Shown: positions 36,442 through 43,702 of the stretch, in pieces | Layout: every line of letters starts with the position of its first letter | Position numbering within the stretch: position 1 is the first letter of the stretch | NCBI RefSeq assembly: GCF_038096175.1 | Contig: NZ_CP151099.1 | Span: 2,854,501-2,918,500, forward strand | Direction of reading: 5' to 3' | DNA: 64,000 bases | Source of the DNA: Nostoc sp. UHCC 0302 | GTDB lineage: Bacteria; Cyanobacteriota; Cyanobacteriia; Cyanobacteriales; Nostocaceae | Program-made: the position numbers and the translations under genes | Notes under the pieces: model-generated | The model's input: only the letters and a program-made list of their open reading frames with translations | Databases searched by the model: none | What the model was told of the DNA's origin: nothing

Positions 36442-36443
36442 TT

Positions 36444-37124
36444 ATGGTAAAATCAATTCCCCAAAACTCTGAACCAGCAAAAAATAACGGTTTAAATCTC
36501 TCTGATTTAAATGGTGATGTGAGTAAAGCGTTAATACCACCCGATTCTCACTTTGGTTTAGAGTCAGCAGTTTGGAAGAATGCCCAACGTATTGCTGATC
36601 TGTTGCCCGTAGATATTAAAGTCTTTGGTGACCTCACTGAAGAAGATGTGGCAACTGCTCTTGAAAAAGCCAAAGGTGCAGAGTTCCAGGCTAAAAACTG
36701 GGCAGAATATTCAACTGCTGTTAGTCGCTACCTCAAATCCTTTTACAAAGTTCGAGAAAAACAAGCCGAAGTCTCTGAAAATATAGCCGAAGTGCGAGTA
36801 CAGACCGCAGAGCTAGAGAAAAACCTCTCGACTACTTTAGCTAATTTAGAATCTAAATTTCGGCAGACAATCGGTTCAAATCGTTCTGCGATCGCAGGAG
36901 TTCAAGATGACTTGGCAATCAGCTTAGGGCGAATTGCTTCACAGTATTCAGAGACAAAAGCGAAGAAGCAAGAAAAAGTACAAACCGAAACTGCCAAAAA
37001 AGAACCAACACCCTATGAAGAACAGACAACTTCTTTAGTGGATCGGTTCCGTCAACTTCGTGAAGCTCGTTATTCCGGGGCATCAGTTGGTATTACACAA
37101 CGAATTAAATCAGCAAGTAATTAA
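36444..37124 (+). CDS. Coiled-coil hypothetical protein (226 residues)
   Basis: A globular first third (HFGLESAVWKNAQRIADLLP) precedes a long coiled coil (residues about 105-175: KQAEVSENIAEVRVQTAELE) and a basic tail. It lies just upstream of the first repeat-bracketed four-helix-bundle gene. Not recognised; may tether DNA or a partner of the ATPase. Confidence 0.55.
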   Translation: MVKSIPQNSEPAKNNGLNLSDLNGDVSKALIPPDSHFGLESAVWKNAQRIADLLPVDIKVFGDLTEEDVATALEKAKGAEFQAKNWAEYSTAVSRYLKSFYKVREKQAEVSENIAEVRVQTAELEKNLSTTLANLESKFRQTIGSNRSAIAGVQDDLAISLGRIASQYSETKAKKQEKVQTETAKKEPTPYEEQTTSLVDRFRQLREARYSGASVGITQRIKSASN

Positions 37125-37604
37125 CGAGGGGCAGGGGGGCAGAGGGGCAGAGGAGCAAAGGAGAGTAAAAAATGCAAAGAGAACCTATAAGAAACCATAA
37201 AGACTTAGAAACATATCAAATGGCATTTGATGCAGCTATGAAAATCTTTGAATTCTCGAAGAAGTTTCCTACAGAAGAACGGTATTCTTTAACTGACCAG
37301 ATTCGTAGATCATCCCGTTCTGTGTGTGCAAATATGGCGGAAGCTTGGCGAAAACGCCGTTATGAGGCAGCTTTTGTAGCTAAGTTAAATGATTGTGATT
37401 CAGTTGCAGCAGAGACACAGACATGGATTGAATTTGCTGTTAAATGCAATTATCTAGATGTTGAATCAGGTAGAGAGTTATATGGGACTTACAACCGAAT
37501 TTTAGGTGGTTTAGTAAATATGATTACTAATCCCTCACCTTGGTTAATGAAGCGTTAAAATTCTTTCTCCTCTGCCCCTCTGCTCCTCTGCCCCTCTGCT
37601 AAAG
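37125..37604. repeat. Inverted tandem-repeat pair bracketing four-helix-bundle gene 1
   Basis: GGGGCAG/AGAGGGGC-type repeats (37125-37165) immediately before the gene are mirrored by CTCTGCCCCTCTGCTCC repeats (37562-37604) immediately after it. The two arms are complementary over about 35 bp, so the gene and flanks form a potential stem with the gene as loop. Confidence 0.8.
37172..37558 (+). CDS. Four-helix bundle protein (S23/IVP family) 1
   Basis: 128 residues with the family pattern: RNHKDLETYQMAFDAAMKIF, LTDQIRRSSRSVCANMAEAW, a DCDSVAAETQTWIEFAV helix and a C-terminal helix LYGTYNRILGGLVNMI. The family includes proteins from 23S rRNA intervening sequences and the Avd accessory proteins of diversity-generating retroelements; no reverse transcriptase is present here. 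It interrupts an otherwise compact gene cluster and is framed by inverted repeats. Confidence 0.85.
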   Translation: MQREPIRNHKDLETYQMAFDAAMKIFEFSKKFPTEERYSLTDQIRRSSRSVCANMAEAWRKRRYEAAFVAKLNDCDSVAAETQTWIEFAVKCNYLDVESGRELYGTYNRILGGLVNMITNPSPWLMKR

Positions 37605-37611
37605 GTGAAAT

Positions 37612-37827
37612 ATGTCAAAAGTCTGCAAACTACTCATTTGGATCTGTGGCTTTTTAATCGCAAGTGCATTAGCACAGTTAATTAGTTTATTACCTTGGTC
37701 ATTTCTCGTTATTGGTGTAGCAGCGGTAGTTACTTATACCAAAGGAAAGGCTGACAATTCAATGCTATTGCAAATCATCGCTGTTGGATTAACTTTTGGA
37801 TGGTGCAAATGTTATTTCCTTGGTTGA
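37612..37827 (+). CDS. Small membrane protein upstream of the FtsK-like ATPase
   Basis: 71 residues with two hydrophobic segments (LLIWICGFLIASALAQLISL and WSFLVIGVAAVVTYTKG) and an AAGGTG ribosome-binding site. It overlaps the ATPase start by 28 bp, so it is very likely its membrane partner. Confidence 0.65.
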   Translation: MSKVCKLLIWICGFLIASALAQLISLLPWSFLVIGVAAVVTYTKGKADNSMLLQIIAVGLTFGWCKCYFLG

Positions 37828-39380
37828 AAATTGGGGGCAGTGGGTTAGTAGCTCTGACTTTAACGTTATCTACCAACCCCAAGGATTTAAAACTATTCCT
37901 GCCAGGAAACATTACTGCGATCGCTCTTGCTAGTTACGCTGGGGTCAAGCTGCGACAACTGGAAAAATTCTATAGCGATAAAGAGCGGGAAGAAGATATG
38001 TTGGCCGCTATGAAAGATACTCAGGCGGAGGAGCAATTACAATTCCTCTCTTCTGCGGCCGAGAGGAAGCGGTCATTTGAGGAAGCAGACAAGCAGACAG
38101 AAAGGCAGCTCAAGCTCTTGCAACAGACAGCACCCTTATTCAGTGATGTCCTTAATATTACCGGACGTAACGGTGCTATCGAACGCATGGCTTTAGGTAT
38201 GCTGCAAAATGGAGAACCACTTGGTAATGTTTTACTAGCGGCAAGTGAAGCAGAAATGCAGCTTGAAACTGCCAAGCTTGCTGCTGTGTTCAATACCAGA
38301 CAGTTAGAACTACAAACACAAGTGGCGCATCAACAACTGAAAAATGCCTCCGTTGTAGTTACCCCAAGCACTACAGCAGTTATAGAGCCACCCAAATTAT
38401 CAAAGATTGACGGGCTTACTAAAGCTGCAACTGTTGTTGGGCTTGCTACTCAATGTCTAAGAGTTGATAAAGCTCCTTCTTATGAAAGGCTGATTTTTTC
38501 AGTAAAAACTGAAGATTTTAAATCAATTCCCAAATTTAAAGCAGCAAGCAAGCTGGCACTAGGCATTAGTGAGAAAGAAGATTTACCCTTTTACATCTAT
38601 GCCCCAGAACAGATTGCTGTGGAAGTGCCTTTGCCACCACAGCAAAGAACTTATTATGATTTTCCCACTCGTCAGTGGAATAGCGGTGAGCGCCTGATTG
38701 TTCTGGGTCAATCTTTAGATGGCGAAGTCATCATTAATTTGTCCTCAGAAGACACACCACAAATATTAGTGGTAGGTACTACTGGCTCCGGCAAGAGCAA
38801 TTTCTTCCGCGCTGCGGCTTATTGCCTACTGATGCAGGGTGCAAGAGTCGATGTCTGTGGTGGTAAGGTCAGTGACTACGAAGATTTTGCCGAGCGCTTC
38901 CCTAGTATCACTATGAACGATATGGGGAAAACCTTTGAGTTTGTCGGTGAATATTTCATTGAGTGCGATCGCCGTAACTCCATGACTAAAGCGCAATTAG
39001 ACTTAGAACAGCCTTGGATATTGTTTATTGACGAATATAAAGGCACAGTCCCGCTATCTGATGCCTTACGCAAAGCATACGACCAACAGTTGTGTGAAGT
39101 CGGTCGCCGGGGCAGAGGGTTAAAGATTCACATCGTTGTTGGTTTACAGCGTGGAGCTAAACGTAGCAAGGAAGATCCACAAGGACTGCCACCTGATCTA
39201 CGCGATAATCTGCCGTGCCGGATTGCTTTTCGCTGTGTTGATGCCACTTCGGGCCGCATGATTCTGATGCGGCGGGGTGAGGCTGTCACTTCATTGCAAG
39301 GTCGTGGCGACGGGATTGTGCAATCTGGTTTATTAGACGCCAGATTCCAGGCATATCGTTTTGAAACAATCCCAAACTAG
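37800..39380 (+). CDS. FtsK/HerA-like DNA-pumping ATPase
   Basis: 526 residues. An N-terminal hydrophobic stretch (GSGLVALTLTLSTNP, then ITAIALASYAGV) is followed by a coiled-coil region (residues 55-105). The C-terminal motor domain carries Walker A VVGTTGSGKSNFFRAA near residue 325 and Walker B PWILFIDEYKG near 408, plus CEVGRRGRGLKIHIVVGLQR, as in FtsK/VirD4-type translocases. Such motors move double-stranded or single-stranded DNA at the membrane. A conjugation relaxase is not seen here, so transfer versus segregation is undecided. Confidence 0.8.
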   Translation: MVQMLFPWLKIGGSGLVALTLTLSTNPKDLKLFLPGNITAIALASYAGVKLRQLEKFYSDKEREEDMLAAMKDTQAEEQLQFLSSAAERKRSFEEADKQTERQLKLLQQTAPLFSDVLNITGRNGAIERMALGMLQNGEPLGNVLLAASEAEMQLETAKLAAVFNTRQLELQTQVAHQQLKNASVVVTPSTTAVIEPPKLSKIDGLTKAATVVGLATQCLRVDKAPSYERLIFSVKTEDFKSIPKFKAASKLALGISEKEDLPFYIYAPEQIAVEVPLPPQQRTYYDFPTRQWNSGERLIVLGQSLDGEVIINLSSEDTPQILVVGTTGSGKSNFFRAAAYCLLMQGARVDVCGGKVSDYEDFAERFPSITMNDMGKTFEFVGEYFIECDRRNSMTKAQLDLEQPWILFIDEYKGTVPLSDALRKAYDQQLCEVGRRGRGLKIHIVVGLQRGAKRSKEDPQGLPPDLRDNLPCRIAFRCVDATSGRMILMRRGEAVTSLQGRGDGIVQSGLLDARFQAYRFETIPN

Positions 39381-39427
39381 GGGTGTAGGGGGGTAAGGGT
39401 GTGGGGGTGTAGGGGAAACTATTTTAT

Positions 39428-39601
39428 CCCTCTTTTGTCACTTTGGGAGAAGCAAATCGCTGAAAGCCTTTCGGAGCTTTAATTTTCAGATTTTATCTAC
39501 AAACTTTAGTTACTGTTAGAAAATAAAAGCTTAAAGCGTTATCAAATCAAAGTTTCAGAATTAAGCTTCGATTATTGTTTTCCGAAAGTGACAAAAGAGG
39601 G
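39428..39601. mobile_element. 174-bp MITE-like element
   Basis: Perfect 17-bp terminal inverted repeats CCCTCTTTTGTCACTTT (39428-39444) and complement (39585-39601) are flanked by TTAT on both sides (39424-39427, 39602-39605). It has no coding capacity. It sits between the left tandem-repeat arm and the start of four-helix-bundle gene 2. Confidence 0.85.
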
Positions 39602-39631
39602 TTATATAACAGTTAAAGAAAGGTAAAACTG

Positions 39632-40009
39632 ATGAGAGAACAATCTATACAATCGTACCGGGATTTAAAAGTTTGGCAAGAAGCAATGAGCCTTGCTGAA
39701 AGCTGTTACAAAGTTACTAAATTATTTCCTAGAGAAGAAATCTATGGCATGACTTCGCAAATTCGTCGTGCTGCTGTATCTATTCCAGCTAATATCGCAG
39801 AGGGCTATGGTAGAAGAACTCGTGGAGAATATATTCAATTTCTATACATAGCCCAAGGGTCATTAAAAGAATTAGAAACACATTTGTTACTAGCAATTCG
39901 AGTAGGATTAGAGTCATCACAAATACTCAATCCTGTTCTTAATCAGTGTGATTCCGTTGGGAAATTATTACTACTTCTAATTCGTGCATTAGAAAATAAA
40001 AGTAAGTAA
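39632..40009 (+). CDS. Four-helix bundle protein (S23/IVP family) 2
   Basis: 125 residues with SYRDLKVWQEAMSLAESCYK, MTSQIRRAAVSIPANIAEGY and TRGEYIQFLYIAQGSLKELE, the standard family motifs; closer to the consensus than copy 1 and clearly not a recent duplicate of it. It separates the ATPase from the nuclease gene and is framed by inverted tandem repeats. Confidence 0.85.
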   Translation: MREQSIQSYRDLKVWQEAMSLAESCYKVTKLFPREEIYGMTSQIRRAAVSIPANIAEGYGRRTRGEYIQFLYIAQGSLKELETHLLLAIRVGLESSQILNPVLNQCDSVGKLLLLLIRALENKSK

Positions 40010-40069
40010 ATCAATAATTATTCTTCCCCTACACCCCTACACCCCTACACCCTTAAACCCCTTATTGAT

Positions 40070-40705
40070 ATGTTACCAAGCCAATTTGTTGAAGCTGCTG
40101 GTTTCCCGGAACGTTGGCAGGAGAAGGATTTGCAATTATATTTAGCTCAACGCTTAACAGAGCGCGGTTTTCACACCCAAGTTGAAGCTCCAGCTAATGG
40201 CGGTAGGGCTGATATTGTTATCAGTTGGCAGGGAGGGGTGATCGCGGAAGTGAAGAAGTACCTTGACCGCGACACCATCTACCAAGCAGTTGGTCAACTC
40301 AACCTTTATGGACTGAACAATACCCATAAGCTGATTGTTATGGGTTTTCTTACACCTGATGCTAAGGCGCAACCATCTGCCCTCAAGACTGCTTCAATGG
40401 TGGAGCAAGATCCAAGAATTAGTGTCATCTTCGTGAATCTCGAATCGGAATGGTTACCAGGGAATAAAATTATGTTTTCTTGGTTTCCACGGTTTTTCTC
40501 ATTACCAAAACTCTCGTTACCACATCTGCCCCTTCATGAATGGCGTTGGTGGTTGGGGATTACTAAGGACAATCCCTTGCTGTTGGTTTTAGCTGTAGCT
40601 TTGCTGTGTGTCACATTTGAGCAAATGAAGCGAGAGTTTACCCAATGTCAGCAGACTGGGCAGTTGTGGAGTTGTTTGTTTTCCCAAAAAAGGCTGTTGC
40701 CTTAA
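40070..40705 (+). CDS. Membrane-anchored PD-(D/E)XK nuclease-like protein
   Basis: 211 residues. The N-terminal domain shows the PD-(D/E)XK core: EKDLQLYLAQRLTERGFHTQ, then GGRADIVISWQGGVIAEVKK (catalytic D...ExK), then YQAVGQLNLYGL. A hydrophobic helix near residue 175 (NPLLLVLAVALLCVTFEQM) anchors it at the membrane, as expected for the nearby FtsK-like motor. It is the last gene of the plus-strand cluster. A DNA end-processing or defence role are both possible. Confidence 0.75.
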   Translation: MLPSQFVEAAGFPERWQEKDLQLYLAQRLTERGFHTQVEAPANGGRADIVISWQGGVIAEVKKYLDRDTIYQAVGQLNLYGLNNTHKLIVMGFLTPDAKAQPSALKTASMVEQDPRISVIFVNLESEWLPGNKIMFSWFPRFFSLPKLSLPHLPLHEWRWWLGITKDNPLLLVLAVALLCVTFEQMKREFTQCQQTGQLWSCLFSQKRLLP

Positions 40706-41171
40706 TTTATGATATCTATTGCTTGCGGGGAGAGCTTCTTTAGCTTGCCTCAAAAAATAGTTAAACAAGCGGTATCCGGTATTTGACCGAAAGATTCCAG
40801 AGCTACCTTAAGGTTTTAATGTTCTGGTATTTTGTATAGAAAGTAACTAGTAATTTAGCTAATTAACTTCTACTTACTTCTTTAGATATAAATCTGAATA
40901 AGACAAGTTCAAAATACTGTAAGTGACAGCATAATAGCAATACGGTTGTTTCTAACTAATAATTCGGAGCATACACTTTTAACTTATTACTGTATCTATG
41001 CGTTGCTAGAACTGACATTTACGTAACTCACGGATTGCTGTGCTTGGAAATAATAACTCCAACAAAGCAATATATCTAATTTTTAAAGAATTAGCCAGAA
41101 AAAGCATCTTGATTTTTTCTTGAGAACAGTTTTTAGAGTACAAAAACGACAAGTACACCTAATTCATCAAT
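40706..41171. other. Gap between the nuclease gene and small RHH genes
   Basis: Non-coding by inspection; AT-rich with no clear terminator or RNA gene. Confidence 0.4.
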
Positions 41172-41312
41172 ATGAGTAAAAAGAACACCGAAAAAAAAAT
41201 TAATGTTGACTTAGCATCCGATGAAGCTAAGACACTGGAAAAGTATTGTAAAGAGACAGGGAAAGAAGAAAAGGAAGTCATTAAAGAGCTTGTTCGTAAA
41301 CTCCCGGATTAA
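41172..41312 (+). CDS. Ribbon-helix-helix protein 1 (46 residues)
   Basis: MSKKNTEKKINVDLASDEAK, then a helix-turn-helix (LEKYCKETGKEEKEVIKELV), has the beta-strand plus two helices of CopG/Arc-type DNA-binding proteins such as plasmid copy-number regulators and antitoxins. No toxin gene is adjacent. It is too short for a usual ORF cut-off but fits the fold. Confidence 0.6.
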   Translation: MSKKNTEKKINVDLASDEAKTLEKYCKETGKEEKEVIKELVRKLPD

Positions 41313-41409
41313 TTAGATTTCTTTCAAATAGACCAAATCTCATCTGATTACCTATTAATTAAATTTCCTCAAATCCTAAAGTAGTAAGCTAGATTTGAGG
41401 AACTTCCAA

Positions 41410-41565
41410 CTACTTTTTCTCCTCTACCTCAAGAGAACGGAGCAATTCCCGAATCACATCCGTTGCTGGTCTTCCTGTCATTGCACAGTATTGTTCTAAT
41501 TTTTCAGCCTCGCTGACAGCTAGATTGATTGTCAGTCGTTTCACAGCCCATTTTTTATTAGTCAT
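41410..41565 (-). CDS. Ribbon-helix-helix protein 2 (51 residues)
   Basis: MTNKKWAVKRLTINLAVSEA, with KLEQYCAMTGRPATDVIREL following, is a CopG-like ribbon-helix-helix protein similar in plan to the convergent one at 41172 (both have the LEKYC/LEQYC...TG pattern). The two are paralogues facing each other across a 97-bp gap. Confidence 0.6.
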   Translation of the reverse strand: MTNKKWAVKRLTINLAVSEAEKLEQYCAMTGRPATDVIRELLRSLEVEEKK

Positions 41566-42858
41566 AATTAGTCTTTACAATGAATTGGAGAAGGTACATA
41601 AGTTAGAATTATCTAAAATCATCAGTTTCCTTAATCCAAAGTAATCTACTTAATTTACTTTGAATAGGCAGCAAAGCTATTTTCTATGCTAACTAAGATA
41701 CGAAGTAGTAAAATGTGTATCTTTCCTCATTTAGCATCTGTTAGCTGCCACTATTAAGCAGTTTTTAGATTGCTCTGCCTTGTTTAGTAGATCATTTAAT
41801 ATGTTGCAGAATCAAGAAGAATATTTAAGGATAAACCATTTCAAACAACACAACAGCTTAGCTTAATCCGCCTAGAAGTAAGATGTTTACTCAACAGATA
41901 TTAGCAAGCAAATACTAGCATAACAAGAGAAATGAAACAGCATATATGCGACTGCAACACAAAGCTTGATGGCTAAGTATCTTAAAGAAATGAGTCAGCA
42001 GAGTGTTGTAGTTTTTGGCAAGGCGCGTACTCACGATAAAACTGCAAAGCTTGTTCACTGGTTGCCCAATGTTTTAGAAGTAATTATTTTAGGTTTGATA
42101 ATTTCAGCCAAAGCTTGCTGTCTTAGAGGTTAAATACAGTCGGATATTTAACCTCTGACTCCAATTAATTAGCGGTATTTAAACATTTTTGATAAAGAAA
42201 TAAGCCTCAAGCCCATGCATAGCAAAGAAAATACGCGAAATGCCTAAAAAAGCCTGAAACCCAGATATATCAAGAAAATAGGCAAAAAGATGTTAAAGCC
42301 TTTGTGTATATATATTTGAGACTATTTTATCCGTGTTTTTTATCTAAGTTCCAATAATACCGTATTGAGAGTAAAAAAAGAGCCTAAAAGACTGGATGCT
42401 TTTATGCCGCTTCGGTAGCTTGTTGACTAAGATTTACCTCTACCTGCATCTGCATTTTTTAATCTTTTTTATATTATGTATAAAAAAGAACTTAAAAGCT
42501 AGATAAAGCCTTTCAGTTTACTCCTTTAGATAGATAAAGAGGACAATAGGCATAGTGGTACTGTTTTTAACAGTATGGAATCAAGCTGTTTATTTCAAAA
42601 TAGAAAGTTTGATTACAATTTAAAAGGTTTAATTTCGCATTCATTCTCCTATCTTAAGTCTGATATGAAAGCCAATGATTATATAGAATTCTACTAATCT
42701 AGAAACTGATAAATTTTTAACTAATGTTTTACATAGCTGAGATTCTAAGCATTGCTACAATTTTGGTTAGTATGATTCTATGTAAAGCAAATTTACTTGA
42801 ATTTGTTAGCCTAGAAAATGTTAAAGCAATAGGATATTTATTAAAAATAGCTTAACTT
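41566..42858. other. Sparse region with one possible small ORF
   Basis: At 41969-42133 a 54-codon plus-strand frame (MAKYLKEMSQQSVVVFGKAR..., then a hydrophobic VLEVIILGLIISAK) might be a small membrane protein but lacks a clear ribosome-binding site. The rest is AT-rich, with imperfect repeats of an AAAGCCT-like motif between 42200 and 42510; nothing else recognisable. Confidence 0.35.
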
Positions 42859-43317
42859 ATGTCTAATAATTATCAGTTTTTTTGTATAGATTTCTGGTTA
42901 CCTATTGATTACGAATCAAATAAAGACGGTGAAACTTTTATATTTGCTGATGATACTTTCGATTTAAGTATTGCAGGTTTTTCTCTAATTAACTATTGTT
43001 GGGAACAGCAAATAAATCCAGAAATAATTGAATATGAAAATCTTGTGAAAAATCTTGGTTTTCCACTAGAATTATATGGGGAAGAATTTAATTTTTTATC
43101 TAAAAATAGTGCGCTAACGCTATTAAATAAGATAAGTAACAAGTATTCTTCGGAGCTTACCTGTTGGTTGCAAAATTACATATATCCTGAATGGAAGCGC
43201 CAAGGATTAATAAATACACCTTGTATTACTAATTCTTCTGTTTTATTTAAACCAAATGCTGAAGTCCTATCTTTGGAGCTTTCTGGTACTGAGGTGAATG
43301 GCACGAAGAAAAGGTGA
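42859..43317 (+). CDS. Hypothetical 152-residue protein
   Basis: Not recognised. Contains FFCIDFWLPIDYESNKDGET and aromatic-rich helices (ELTCWLQNYIYPEWKRQGL). No signal peptide. It stands alone between long gaps; base composition is more AT-rich than the tra-like cluster, suggesting a separate origin. Confidence 0.5.
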   Translation: MSNNYQFFCIDFWLPIDYESNKDGETFIFADDTFDLSIAGFSLINYCWEQQINPEIIEYENLVKNLGFPLELYGEEFNFLSKNSALTLLNKISNKYSSELTCWLQNYIYPEWKRQGLINTPCITNSSVLFKPNAEVLSLELSGTEVNGTKKR

Positions 43318-43702
43318 AAGTTTATCAAATCCAAATTAACTGCGTCAGCGAGTTCAACATGAATTAGCCCAATTATCTTCTGAGCTAATCTTCTCTTTGA
43401 CCAGTTATGATTTCATCCTTGAAGCTCTGTTTTACCAAGCTTTACTCTATGCAGGCTCATAGAGAATTAGTAGAACCAGAAAACTGGTGAAAAGAGAGGC
43501 TTTGCAGTTGTAGAAATGGAAACGGACACTAAAGAAATTGCAGCAATTAGGATTAAGAGGCACTGAATAGATGGGTTAGAGCCTTAAAGTAAAGCTAAAA
43601 TAATTGGGAATGTAAGTTAGGAGAAAAACTCTGCTACACTAGCGGTAAAACTATTGAATACAAGAGAAAGTTAAATTTTCTAACATTGTATTCCCTAATA
43701 CA
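43318..43702. other. Leader region of the CheB-CheR hybrid kinase gene
   Basis: No gene recognised. Some stretches read like decayed coding sequence, but frames are closed. The promoter of the 43703 gene presumably lies near 43560-43690. Confidence 0.35.

Larger units (their letters stand above)
39379..40062. repeat. Inverted tandem-repeat pair bracketing four-helix-bundle gene 2
   Basis: GGGTGTAGGGG-type repeats (39379-39418) and CCCCTACACCCCTACACC repeats (40024-40062) face each other across the second four-helix-bundle gene, analogous to the arrangement at 37125-37604 but with a different repeat unit. Between the left arm and the gene lies a 174-bp MITE-like element. Confidence 0.8.

Noticed and set aside
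37125-40062. Diversity-generating retroelement (four-helix bundle proteins as Avd)
   Set aside because: No reverse transcriptase, template repeat or variable repeat is seen nearby; the family name alone is not enough.
34207-40705. Standard type IV conjugation cluster
   Set aside because: Only one FtsK/VirD4-like ATPase is present; no relaxase, VirB4, or pilus proteins are recognisable in the window.
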